DNA of 64,000 nucleotides from Antedon mediterranea. Lineage: Eukaryota > Echinodermata > Crinoidea > Comatulida > Antedonidae. Each line of letters starts with the position of its first letter. Within the stretch, counting starts at the first letter, position 1. Below are positions 11,494-22,562 of the stretch, in pieces. The translations under genes were made by a program, and so were the position numbers. The stretch is taken from NCBI RefSeq assembly GCF_964355755.1, contig NC_092672.1:24736501-24800500 (forward strand). The letters are read 5' to 3'. The notes under the pieces are model-generated. The model did no database searches. It was given only the letters and a program-made list of their open reading frames with translations, and was not told the DNA's origin.

Positions 11494-12035
11494 GAGCCAT
11501 TGTCTGTAAGAATCAAAGAAATATCAAAAAGAGTGGCAGACTAAAAAAAATGGATTTCTTTCAAATTTTGCACATGGCTATATATGTGTTGAGAGAAATC
11601 AAATATTAAGTTGTTTTTTTTTCACACGTATATTTCCATGGCAACGGCCAAATTTGTGTTTTTGACAAATTTTGTCCTTTTTTAAGGTTTTTTAAAATGG
11701 ATATTGGTACTACTTTGATGAACGATATTTTTGTTTTGTTCATTTATTTATAAAAAATAATGAGTGTATGCATAATAACAATGCATTGTGTACCTGTTTC
11801 AAATTTTTTTATTTTTTTTTATTTCATACTTTGGGAGATACCATTATTTAAAAAGGGGTGTTTTTCACTTTTTTTTAATTGTTCAATGCAACTAAACTTT
11901 ACTTAACCATAACGCCCAAAGTGGTGTATTTTTTTAGCTGATTTATTACAAATAGGTAGTTCTAATGTTTAATAATTGATTTCTAAAATAAAATACTGGG
12001 GTAAATTTAAAATCTACAAGCAGTGTTGCGAGAAA
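11494..12035 (+). repeat. Left long inverted arm of element B
   Basis: Blocks that reappear in reverse complement at 19300-19845, in mirrored order: TGGATTTCTTTCAAATTTT, CCATGGCAACGG, GATACCATTATTT with AAAAAGGGGTGTTTTT, CAAAGTGGTGT and ACTGGGGTAAATTT. The match is interrupted, so the arms are old or exchange sequence poorly. They extend at least 500 bp. Confidence 0.75.
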
Positions 12036-12892
12036 CATAGGCATTTTTATTTTTAAAAAAACATGGTATATTAGTAAAAACATTTTATTTTCTTTGATTA
12101 TTTGATTTGAAACTCATTGGTCAGAAAAATTCTTAATGTTTTATATAGTTCTAGTTGTGTTGTGAGAAAAAAAAAATTTTTAATTATAGATTCTGTAATT
12201 CCCAGTTTTAATGTCATTTTATAGGTTATATCCTCTGGAAATTTGAATAAATTATCAGATCGTTATGAATTTTAATCTTTGCAACAGATTACTCCTCTCT
12301 TATTTTGAAGCTCCTCTTTCATTTGTTTACTTCTTTTATTTACTAACCTAAGCAGATCCCACATGCCCATCCACCACCACTTTCGACTACCACCCTCCCT
12401 CCGCCCCCCACCCCGACTATAACCACAAAAAGATAAACTGCAACACTTTGGTCGATCATCTACTACAGAGTGTCAAATGCATGCATTCAAGCACCACCCA
12501 CACTGCCGCTACTATCGCCTCAATAAATATACGGATTCAAACTCCTCCATCCCACCCCCTCCCCCTTTCTCCAAGCCCCCACCCACCCCAAGTTAAAAAT
12601 TGCAATGCAAAAGATAGGACATAAAGTTAAGTTTTTAGACCCTCGCCTTCAACCCCCTAACTATTTAAAAGTCCTGGATCCACCACTTTCCCCTCCCCAA
12701 AATAGAACCAATCAAAAGTCAATGATATACTCATGGTATGTTAATGCTACATAACAAATATTGAAGCCCTGATTTGAAATTTCATTTCATTTAAGGTCAG
12801 CATGTAAAATATCACACTTTATTATTAAATATTGGTTTTAAATTCTATATTTTTTTTACTGTGATGGTTGGATTCAGTATTAATTATTAATT

Positions 12893-13374
12893 AATAATTA
12901 TCTGATAATTATATAATTTCCCTTAGTTATACATAGCAACAGTTACTATGGTAACTAAAATTGAGATATTCTTTAGATTTTGCATATTTATCTTATACAA
13001 ATTTAAATTTGTAGATTATTAGCAGGCATGCCTTATTTGCATTTTCAAATTACCGTTTCACAAGGTCATATTCGTAAACACTTTCTTCTGTGATTATTTT
13101 TATTCATGAAAACCCCATATTTTATAATATAATAAAATATAATAATTATCTGATAATTATATAATTTCTCTTAGTTATACATAGCAACAGTTACTATGGT
13201 AACTAAAATTGAGATATTCTTTAGATTTTGCATATTTATCGTATACAAATTTGAATTTGTAGATTATTAGCAGGCATGCCTTATTTGCATTTTCAAATTA
13301 CCGTTTCACAAGGTCATATTCGTAAACACTTTCTTCTGTGATTATTTTTATTCATGAAAACCCCATATTTTATT
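12893..13374 (+). repeat. 248-bp tandem duplication, part of a longer diverged array
   Basis: Two nearly identical units start AATAATTATCTGATAATT at 12893 and 13141. Key blocks are TTAGTTATACATAGCAAC, AGTTACTATGGTAAC, GCAGGCATGCC and CACAAGGTCATATTCG. Diverged versions of the TTAGTTA...AACAG...GGTAAC block follow at about 13833, 14031 and 14152, and again beyond LINE C at about 18638 and 18810 in the same orientation. LINE C therefore inserted into this array. Confidence 0.85.
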
Positions 13375-14187
13375 TACAGCGGCCACCTCCCTTATAACGG
13401 GCGCACTTTGAAAAGCCTGTTTGTTCTTCCTATCTAATTAGTGCATTTGGTGCTTACCGTAAGCAGCTGCGGGCACCTTTTTATACAAAACATGAGATTT
13501 TTTGTAAGCGGCCAATCGAAAAATGTGATACTTATTGCATGGACCTATGAATTAGAGGTGCATGTTTATTGTATTTCTTTATATATTAGCTTTATTTTGA
13601 AGAGGTTTTAAAAACATTACTGTGAATTGATGAGAAAACTACACAGATTTTGATAGACCCTTTTTCATATGATAAAAGTTTTTAAACTTTGTTACGTCTG
13701 AAAATGCTAAAAAATACTAAAGCACCTGATTATAAATAATAATAGGCCTACAATTATAAGCGGCCCCTTTTCCAGTTCCCGAGGGTGGCCACTTACGGGA
13801 GGTTCAACTGTATTTAAAAAAAACAATTATCCTTAGTTATGCATAGAAACAGGTTCTAAGATAACATAAATAATACATTTTGACATAACTTGACCCAACA
13901 AATTACCCTTTCACAAGGTCAGACATTTTCTGGGATTCAGTAGATAAGTAAATTTGGGAAAAGGTAGTAAAGCTATGTAATCAATTGTTGTAGTCATGAA
14001 ACCCCATATTAAAAATATTGTACTTAGTTACGTACTGTATAGAAACAGTTGCTACAATACACTATAGGTAAAATGTTGATGTCATTTGACCTCAATATGT
14101 AACATTTTTTTTTTCATGAAAACTCCATATTTAATTATTTTTTTTAAATATCATTAGTTACGTAAACAGGTTTAAGATAACACTAAC

Positions 14188-14663
14188 AACTGACGCCCTT
14201 ATCTCATCATTGCATCACTGGTACCAAGCCACTGATGATGGCGAGGAAGTACGTGCTCTCCTATTGGATTTTAGCAAAGCGTATGATATGATTGACCACC
14301 ACATTTTAATTAGAAAGTTAAAGAACATAGGTATCGACGAGGTTCTTGTAGCATGGATTCAAGCTTTTCTTGCAGATAGAAAACACAGAGTGAAATTGAA
14401 GAATGTCTTCTCACCGTGGCTAAAACCAAATGGAGGAATCCCACAAGGATCATGGCTTGGTCCAATCCTGTTTGTTGCCTTCATTGATGACCTCCAGGTC
14501 GATCTGCCGCTTATGAAATATATGGACGATACCACCTTTTACCAAAGTTATAATAAGAACTCCGAGTGCAAAATTCAAGATAGTATGAACAGTATATTTA
14601 AATGGTGCGAAGAAAATGGTATGAAACTGAATGAGAAAAAATCGGTTGAACTGCGCATTACAT
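14188..14663 (+). pseudogene. Plus-strand LINE (C), reverse transcriptase part 1
   Basis: The frame contains RT blocks LLLDFSKAYDMIDHHILIRK (block A with catalytic D), WIQAFLADRKHRVKLKNV, GGIPQGSWLGPILF, and KYMDDTTFYQ (catalytic YMDD at about 14518-14529), then KWCEENGMKLNEKKS. It begins abruptly at about 14188 inside the 250-bp array, so it is 5' truncated. It stops at the foldback element inserted at 14664-14666 (GTA). Its continuation is at 17658. The catalytic residues look intact but the element is truncated. Confidence 0.9.
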
Positions 14664-14666
14664 GTA

Positions 14667-17654
14667 TACTCTAGTAGCTAGATCAACTTTCGTATGCACT
14701 TTGAGGTCCAGAGAATTTGACTTCAGAAATTGGTTTAGGGTGGTCAAACAATCATTTTTGGCTTGGTTACACAATTTGAAAATGTGGCGAAAGGTCAAAA
14801 GGTCAGGGTCAAAGGTTATAAAATCAAACACCATTATGTCCTTAAATCTCGACAACCACTGGTCACAGCGAGGTAATTTTGGTCTTAAATTAATCAGAAG
14901 GTATACATTTATATTCAGTCTAATGAAACATTTTAGTCGAAAATGACCGGAAATGCCATTTCTGACCTTTGACCCATAAACCAGGGCATGTCTGTATCTC
15001 CGTAACTATTGGCCGTAGTGACTTGAATTTGGGCTCAAATTGTTCGAAATATACATTTAGTTATTTGTTACTCATTTTGAAAAATGTTACAAAAGGTCAA
15101 AGGGTCAAGGTCAAGGGTTATTTGAACAAATAAAAAAAGGTACTTGTATCTCGGCAACCACTGGTCGCAGCAAGACAGTTTTGGTCTCAAAATGTTCAGA
15201 AGGCATGCATTTATATTCCATCTAATGGGGAATTTTAGTCAAAAATGATCAGAAATGCCATTTCTGACCTTTGACCCACATACCAGGGCATCTTCATATC
15301 TCTGTAAGTACAGGTCGTAGAAACTTAAATTTGGTATCAAATTGTTCGAAATATACATATTTACATTCATTGTAATAGAAAATGTGGTTAAAAGATGAAC
15401 AGAAATACTATTACTAATGTTTCAAACAAAAAACATATCTACACAACTTATCCTTAGACAGTAATGTTATGCAATAACTGATACTTTAAATTGTTTTAAT
15501 TTCACGTTATTGCTGTCCCCGAGGACATTTTGATAGAAACGTTAAGCTCAACAGTTCTTTTCAGAATGCTAGAAGTAACTTGCCATATGTATCAGATTAA
15601 ACGCTCCAGGCATTTATTGTTCAAAAGGGTTTTTAGGGGGAAAGGAGGCATCTTTATCTGGGGTATAATATGGTAACATGTATAATCAAATAAATACCAC
15701 CTAGATGTAAAAAAATACTGCACAATTAATATCAAAAAGTGATAAAATTATGTCAAAATGCTTGGTAAATTGTAGATTATGGTAGTTAATGAAATGTGTT
15801 GACGTGATACAATTATTCTGTAAATGCATGTGGCGGGGCGTTTATTCCACATGGTGTTCTATTGGAGGGAATGGTGGCGTTTATTTGAAGGAATACTCTA
15901 ATTTTAATAATTGTATTTCGTTTCTCAACTGATAAAAGGTACTTTACATGATTCGTTTTCCTCTTTATGCTTTTTAACGAAATGTTTCTGTCTTTTAAAA
16001 TAAAAGTGATAGATTCCATTAAATGGATCTTCTCCTCCAGGTGCCAGTATAATGATATAAAACAATGACACATCATTATCCTGACACGATTGCACTCATA
16101 ATGGATCTTCATTCTATCATCTATTTGTTTGTAACTACAATTTGACAACAATCTTTTGCATAGTTTTAAATGCCAATACATAGTTTCATTACTATTGTAC
16201 AATATGTCCAGCTTTCCTGAAAACACCCTTGTGTACTGTAGTACAGTGTTGTAGTATGATTTTATCATGATAAACTTCTGATGCTTTTATTGTCAATGCA
16301 TTCAGTACCTAAAACATGTCAAAGTTTCTAGTGGTATTGATAATAAATCTCCAGAAATATATATTGTTTTATTATCTACACTGGGAACAGACGTGTATGT
16401 ATAAGTTTTGTCGTTGACATTCAAAACTATTATGCAACAGTGTTGAGTAATAATGACAATGACTTGGTTTATTATTGTGGTCTCCGATACCTTTTATTAC
16501 ATGATTGTACTTCCTCCAGGATAGAATGAGGTTTAATCCCGTTATTATTCTTATTATATATATATATATATTTTTTATATATATATCTGGGGTGTATTTA
16601 TTTGATTATACATGTTACCATTATTACACCCAACAAAATAAACACCTTCCCTGAATAAATAAATGCCAGAGGATTTTATTCGGGTAACTACAGTAAATTA
16701 CTTCTAGCATTCTCAAAATGTTTGACCGTTTGGGGGTCAACAATACTTTCTAGCATTATTATAAGCAAAAGTACAATTATTACAAACAGTAAAGGATTTG
16801 TTTTAATTCCTACAGTATAATGAAATCATTAAGCATCAATTATTGCATAACATTACTGTCTAATGATAAGTTAGGTAGATATGTTTTTCATTTAAAAGAT
16901 TAGTAATTAATAGTATTTCTGATCATCTTTTATCCAAATTTTCTGTTAGAATGAATGTAAATATGTGTATTTCTAACAATTTGATACTAAATTTAAGTTT
17001 CTACGACCTGTACTTACAGAGATAAGAAGATGCCCTGGTATGTATGTCAAAGGTCAGAAATGTCATTTCCGGTCATATTTTACTAAAATGTTTCATTAGA
17101 CTGAATATGAATGTATACCTTCTGAACATTTTGAGACCAAAATTTACTCGCTGTGACCAGTGGTTGCCGAGATACAAATACCTATTTGTGTTTATTCATA
17201 TAACCCCTGGCCTTGACCTTTTGACCTTTTGTAACATTGTTCAAAATGTGTAACAAATAACTAAATGTATATTTCGAACAATTTGAGCCCAAATTCAAGT
17301 CACTACGGCCAATAGTTACGGAGATACAGACATGCCCTGGTTTATGGGTCAAAGGTCAGAAATGGCATTTCCGGTCATTTTCGACTAAAATGTTTCATTA
17401 GACTGAATATAAATGTATACCTTCTGATTAATTTAAGACCAAAATTACCTCGCTGTGACCAGTGGTTGTCGAGATTTAAGGACATAATGGTGTTTGATCT
17501 TATAACCTTTGACCCTGACCTTTTGACCTTTCGCCACATTTTCAAAATGTGTAACCAAGCCAAAAATGATTGTTTGACCACCCTAAACCAATTTCTGAAG
17601 TCAAATTCTCTGGACCTCAAAGTGCATACGAAAGTTGATCTAGCTACTAGAGTA
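14667..17654. mobile_element. 2.99-kb foldback element (D) inserted in LINE C
   Basis: The ends TACTCTAGTAGCTAGATC and its reverse complement are flanked by GTA at 14664-14666 and 17655-17657. Excision with one GTA joins ATT ACA TGT AAG AGA ACA in the LINE C frame, whereas a TA duplication would leave it out of frame. The inverted arms are about 1 kb each (14667 to about 15705; about 16590 to 17654) and highly similar near the ends, with a loop of about 0.9 kb. Within each arm a 300-odd-bp module repeats, carrying TGACCTTTGACCC blocks. No transposase is recognised. The long arms recall foldback or TU-type elements. Confidence 0.88.
15813..16268 (-). CDS. Unrecognised 151-codon open frame in the loop of foldback element D
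   Basis: The frame starts MIKSYYNTVLQYTR and contains basic, Cys- and His-bearing stretches (HYECNRVRIMMCHCF, LKSIKRKTNHVKYLL). I recognise no transposase motif or domain. It occupies most of the unique loop between the arms, where a foldback element would carry its gene. The end overlaps the GGGGCGTTTATT repeat, which argues that at least the C-terminus is not coding. It may be chance or a decayed piece. Confidence 0.2.
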   Translation of the reverse strand: MIKSYYNTVLQYTRVFSGKLDILYNSNETMYWHLKLCKRLLSNCSYKQIDDRMKIHYECNRVRIMMCHCFISLYWHLEEKIHLMESITFILKDRNISLKSIKRKTNHVKYLLSVEKRNTIIKIRVFLQINATIPSNRTPCGINAPPHAFTE

Positions 17655-17657
17655 GTA

Positions 17658-18480
17658 AGAGAACACCAACTGAGTTTGACCCAATCACTGTGAATGGATC
17701 TGAAGTCAAGTGTGTTGAGCATGCAAAGTTACTAGGTGTCAATCTTGACCGTAAATTGTCGTGGCAGACGCATGTTGACTGTTTAACTAAGCGCGTTGTA
17801 CCAAGGTTGTTTTTTCTTAAGCAACTCAAGAGGTCTGGCCTAGATAGACTGGAACTGCTCCGATACTATCAAGCAGTGATACGACCAGTTCTCGAATATG
17901 CCTGTGTTGTTTGGTCCCCGAGTTTATCCAAAGCACAATCTGACCAAATCGAACATGTCCAAAGAAGAGCGTGTAACATAATATGCCCCGATGGTACCTC
18001 GTATGCTGATACCCGCAGATACCTTAACATCATCACTCTATCTGAACGCCGCGAGAAGTTGTCAAGAAAATTCTTTGATAAAATGAAAAAAGAAGATCAT
18101 AATTACACTCTCTCTTACCTAAACCTCCCACACACAACCATCAGCTCCGACGCGTTAGATCGTTCACCCTCCCCAAAGTCCGGACACAACGCACAAAAAA
18201 CTTCATTACTTTCCACGGAGTTTTCAATGATTGGTGAATGATCAGTAACTGAGTTATGATAAGCAAATTGTGAACCTCTATTGGTTTGTGTTACTGGATG
18301 TACTATGATGGCCATTGAAAGACTGATTTGTAGACTATGATATATTTTAGTATTACTTGTTTGGGCTGTGTTATACTATATGTGTTTACATATTTACTAT
18401 TATATTTATGTCAACTTCATCACTGCTTACTTGATGCAATAAAGGAAATAAATAAATAAATAAATAAAAAAATAAATAAA
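17658..18480 (+). pseudogene. LINE C part 2, RT thumb and 3' end
   Basis: Just beyond the foldback element the LINE C frame resumes: RTPTEFDPITVNGSEVKC, HAKLLGVNLDRKLSWQTHVD, YYQAVIRPVLEYACVVWSPS, QSDQIEHVQRRACNII. These are RT thumb and C-terminal motifs. The coding stop is at about 18241, where the last residues have probably lost frame. The UTR ends at AATAAAGG and an (AAATA)n tail at about 18446-18480. Beyond the tail the roughly 250-bp array of element B resumes. Confidence 0.88.
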
Positions 18481-18990
18481 GGTCATTTTTTACCTTTATT
18501 CAGATTCGTCAAGACTTTCTTTCTGAGATTATTAGGATTCAGTATTTAAAGTAAATTTGGCAAAAAGTAGAAATGTAAAACTATGTAGAAAAAATGTTTT
18601 GTATTTATGAAAAACCCCTTATTTTTTTTTAATTTTCACATAGAAACAGTTACTATGGTAAAATGTTGACCTCAAAATGAATGAATTTACAAGGTCAAGT
18701 TTGTCATTAATGGAATGCAGTAGAAGTAAAATTGAGAAAAATTACAAATGCAATCAATTCTTTGTATTTATAAAAACGCCATTTTTTACGTTTTTTTAAA
18801 AATTACTTTCCTTAGTTACACATAGAAATGGTTGCTAAGGTAACACTATAGGTAAAATAAGAAAATTTTTGAGAATTGTTATGAACTATCCTGTAAATTT
18901 TGATCAAACATTAATAGTTGTAGTAAAGTGAGGACCTGTCCTGTTTTGCATTCTGACCCCTTTTGACCTCAAATGACCTATTTACAAGGT
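18481..18990 (+). repeat. Right-hand remainder of the 250-bp array in element B
   Basis: Blocks CATAGAAACAGTTACTATGG (about 18640) and CATAGAAATGGTTGCTAAGG (about 18817), ATTTACAAGGTCA and AAAAACCCC..ATTTTTT repeat the order seen at 12893-14187, in the same orientation. They are more diverged than the 12893/13141 pair. Confidence 0.6.
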
Positions 18991-19299
18991 CAGATTTTTT
19001 GGGAGGTCTTTCTGTATCTCTTTACACAAAATAGATTTAAACATTTTAAAAAATCATTGACGCAATTATTTCCAAGTTTAACATTATTTGCCATCAACTA
19101 AATATTTCAATGCAAAATACTGTTTTTCTGGCAATTAATTGAAATAAACCTGGCAACACATTCTCCTATTTTATCTAAACTATTCGTATGACTCTAGTAG
19201 CATTATGACAAGCCACATATACATTTTATTATTGGATTAGCCATATTTAAATTGTGTTTCATGTGTTTTGTTTGTTGATATTTTGTTATATTTTTTGTA

Positions 19300-19845
19300 T
19301 TTTTCGTATTTTCCTGGCAACACAAAACCTATGTACGAAATTTACCCCAGTGTTTTTTTCGTGATTATTGTTGACACGCCTATTTACTATCAAATTAAAA
19401 AACCTCATTGATTTAAAAACACCACTTTGGAAGTTATAGGTACGTTTATGAGGTATACTTTTATAAAAAAAATATTTTTTAAAAACACCCCTTTTTAAAA
19501 TAATGGTATCAACCAAACTCCATTTTGTAATTAATTTTTTTTCTACATTAAATGGAACTTAATACATGTTGTTTACACTGCTATAAAGAAAAACTGTATA
19601 CTGTAAGTATTTTTGGTTAAAATAAGTATACAAGTTTGTACTTTTTCACTATAGAAAATCTGTGAAAAATGGCAAAAACATCAAAATTTGGATAATTGAC
19701 CGTTGTCATGGCAACGGAGGCTAAAAATTAAAATGAATGTTGTAGATATGCTTTTTATTGAAATGTCTATTCATGGTAAAAATTTGAGAGAAATCCATTT
19801 TTTAACATCTGCCACCAAATCTTTGATTTTTACAGACAATGGCTC
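19300..19845 (-). repeat. Right long inverted arm of element B
   Basis: Reverse-complement partner of 11494-12035. It contains AAAACACCCCTTTTT with AAAATAATGGTATC, AATTTACCCCAGTG, ACACCACTTTGG, GTTGTCATGGCAACGG and AGAGAAATCCATTTTTTAAC, ending at GGCTC before TTAA. Confidence 0.75.
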
Positions 19846-19849
19846 TTAA

Positions 19850-20970
19850 ATATTCTAATTTTCTTTTTGGGTAAGATCAGATTTTGACAGAATTTTATGT
19901 ATTCAACAATTGCTACTGTAGCCTCATTTAAAGTTTCCGAAGAGTCCATGAACATATTCCAATCAGTGGCTTCATAACACCCTTTTAACTCATTAACCTT
20001 ATCCTCAGACCACACTAATCTTTCTATAACAATAGGTTTCTGCTGTTTAAGTTTCTGTTTATATTTCGGAATAAGATTAATACAATTATGATCAGAATTT
20101 CCTATACCTGGTAATTTATAAGCCTTATAGGCTTCACTAATATTCCCAAAACACTTATTTAATACATTTTCTTTTCTAGTAGCACATTTAACATACTGTC
20201 TATACTCGGGTAGGAACTTCTTGATCTTGCAGCCCTTGTTAAAATCGCCCATCACAAAGTTTGGTGCATCTGGTGCAATCTTCTCCATCCTGCGAATAAC
20301 CTCAGAGACTTTCTGTGCCGCGATCATGTCGTTAGCATTTGGGTGGATATACGCACAAGTAATATAATATATTCTGTTAAATTCTCTCGGAAGATAATAC
20401 GGTCTCAACGAAAGTGTCAACAATTCAATGTCAACAGAACAATATTGTTCCTTTACCGAAACATTTCTGCACCATTTATTATTCACGTAGATACATACAC
20501 CCCCGCCTTTAGCTTTACCGGTGACATCCCTGCTCCTATCCATACGAAATAAGGAAAACCCATCAATACTTAACAATTCATCCGGATCAGTATTGCAAAA
20601 CCATGTTTCTGATATGCATATCACACACACATTTCGGTATTCATTTCGATATTTACAACACGCTTGTAATTCATCCATTTTGTTTCTTAACGATCTAGCA
20701 TTACCAACAATTATCGTGGGCAATGCCGGTTTAAATCTACTATAGTTATTGTAATTCCTTCTTCTTACCCGTGCCTTAATACCTCCTCTGCATCCTCTCT
20801 TCCTTTTGCGTATATAGTGAATAGGAATCGCTTTAAGATCAATTGGCTTTAGAGTTACATCTGGTTGTAGGCGAATTAATTCCTCTCGAGTGAATACCGT
20901 CGTGTTCGGCCGCCAACGAGTTCGGCCGCATGTATTTAGTATGGAACGCCAGGCTTGCTTGCATTGTTTA
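19850..20970 (-). pseudogene. LINE A, N-terminal region and AP-type endonuclease domain
   Basis: Reading down from about 20970, the frame starts with a basic linker (TREELIRLQP, HYIRKRKRGCRGG), then the APE-like endonuclease: IIVGNARSLRNKMDELQ, VICISETWF (catalytic E), DGFSLFRMDRS, GKAKGGGVCIYVN, YITCAYIHPNAN, NFVMGDFN (catalytic D-N pair), and GIGNSDHNCI (catalytic SDH). It ends at LPKKKIRIF, directly at the TTAA of element B. The frame continues at 11489. All key endonuclease residues are present, so damage to this copy lies mainly in the RT half and in the insertion. Confidence 0.92.
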
Positions 20971-21314
20971 TATTAAATGCATTGTTTAGATTGGCGATCT
21001 CCGTGGCTTATTCCATTAAAAAAAAATAGGGGTGCATTGCTTTACCGATTTTTCTCTACATTTGTATTATTGTATATAACACTACGATTTCTTTTCAGAT
21101 ACAGTTAGATTCATCACAGATAGAGAAAAATGAAAATTATTTTATTATATACAATCTTAACACATTTATTATCAATTCCTGTATTTTTATTTAGGCATGT
21201 TATAAGTTTGAGAATTTACGAACGAATTAACTTAACTAACATATTTTATAAATAAACATATAATATAACATTTATATTTATAATTGTTTTTTTTTATATA
21301 TAACCACTAGCATG
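20971..21314. other. AT-rich stretch, nothing recognised
   Basis: Upstream of the LINE A open frame. It may include its 5' UTR, but no conserved motif supports that. Confidence 0.35.
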
Positions 21315-21611
21315 CATTAAAATTGACTTTATTACTAGTATACTAGTAATAACATGATATATTACAAAACTACTTAACTAATAAGTAATATAGTTTGCAA
21401 ATAGTTTAAAATGTAACAATGAAACAATATCTTTTTTAATGTTTATTACTAACATACGATTTTCACTAATATCTTACTTCTTTACATACATTAAAATTGA
21501 CTTTATTTCTAGCAATAACATGTTATATTACAAAAGTTCTTAACTAACGTATTTTGCAAATAGTTTAAAATTATATTTAATGTTTATTACTAACATAAGA
21601 TTTTTTACTAA
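21315..21611 (+). repeat. Tandem duplication of about 175 bp, AT-rich
   Basis: CATTAAAATTGACTTTATT, AATAACATG(A/T)TATATTAC, GCAAATAGTTTAAAAT and AATGTTTATTACTAACATA occur in the same order from 21315 and again from 21489. The second copy is shortened. Confidence 0.7.
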
Positions 21612-21648
21612 TTTTTAAACTAATTTAACTAACATACATACATTAGCA

Positions 21649-22315
21649 CTATTCAACGCGAGCATTGCGAGTGATAAGTTTACTCGCGGCAAGCATTTGA
21701 GAACGTTGGCCCTCGCGGTACTCGTCCCACAATGTTTCAACTCCATTCTTCTCCAACACTGTTGCTTTGCACGTCACATTCTTGTTTCTGAGAGAACATC
21801 TCCATGTTGTATTTGCCCGTCTTTTATCAATCTTCTCTGTATATTGGTACCCATGACTGTCTACAAACGAGTCCTGAAACAACAGAAGGTTAAGTTGGTT
21901 TTCACAAGAAAATGCGATAATAAAAAAAATTTTACAAAGAATAGATTATAAATATTTTAAGAACTTACATTCCCACGTTTTGTTGTTCCTGCTAATCGCC
22001 GATAAGTAACGATGTCATCATCAACAGCAGGCATCACTGGTATTGGTTGTGGTTCAGGGTAAAGATTCAGTACCTCTTCTTCTATGAACGATTGGTTCCA
22101 AAAAGTCGCCAAGGTCGGCTGCAAAAATCTCCAGTTGCGGCACCGGTTGGACGTTGTTTTCTGGAGCACATTCTCTACATGTCCAATCAATAAAACCCTC
22201 TTCGATTTCACTCCTGAGTCACACCGACGATGTTGCCATCTCTGTGACACTCTTCGAAAAACAGTCCTTCTTGCGGTTCCGTTACGGGTTCGCGACATTC
22301 AATACAATCGTTCAT
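21649..22315 (-). pseudogene. Frameshifted zinc-finger plus FLYWCH-domain gene
   Basis: From ATG at 22315 one frame gives NDCIECREPVTEPQEGL..CH, the next RWQHRRCDSG, the next IDWTCRECAPENN. Together these form a Cys/His pattern (C-x2-C, C-H, H-x2-C, C-x2-C) like a PHD-type finger, but split by three frameshifts (one looks like an AG duplication near 22240). The frame then runs to TTKRGN, a GTAAGT donor at 21967-21968 and an acceptor at 21874-21875 (95-bp intron). Exon 2 gives DSFVDSHGYQY, TTWRCSLRNKNVTCKATV, a FLYWCH zinc finger with W-x-C and C-x-A spacing. Stop at 21649. FLYWCH fingers of this kind occur in proteins related to Mutator-like transposases and in expanded host families. This copy cannot make the full protein. 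Confidence 0.75.
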
Positions 22316-22562
22316 GGTTCGTAGATAATCAGTAAAAGTGCAGTTAACAATTCAGATGACAATTCAGAAATAAGTAATATTCCCTAAAATGATGTTCTCT
22401 TATAAAGATGCGCGCACTCCGGTTATTGTTTTAAAAGAATCCTTAAATGTACCGAATTTTGTGTGTGTGTATTGTGTGACGGTAAACGCCTAACTTAAAA
22501 GCTTTATTAAATAATGGTCATTGTTTAGCCAAACTTCTTGCAAGTAACCGACTGCGCTTGTG

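Larger units (their letters stand above)
11494..19845. mobile_element. 8.35-kb TTAA-flanked inverted-repeat element (B) inside LINE A
   Basis: The left end GAGCCATTGTCTGTAA follows TTAA at 11490-11493. The right end TTACAGACAATGGCTC precedes TTAA at 19846-19849. Removing the element and one TTAA joins AGA ATA TTT to AAT AAT AAT AAG CCT of LINE A in one open frame, which proves the insertion and its duplication. TTAA duplications are known for piggyBac, Kolobok and Sola3 elements. No transposase frame is seen, so this is non-autonomous or decayed. It contains a roughly 250-bp tandem array and LINE C. Confidence 0.85.

Noticed and set aside
14662-14946. Frames shared by 14662-14946 and 17375-17722 as a protein family
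   Set aside because: They are the two inverted arms of one foldback element read in opposite strands.
14665-17656. A TA duplication (Tc1/mariner type) for the foldback element
   Set aside because: Joining with TA leaves LINE C out of frame, whereas GTA restores it.
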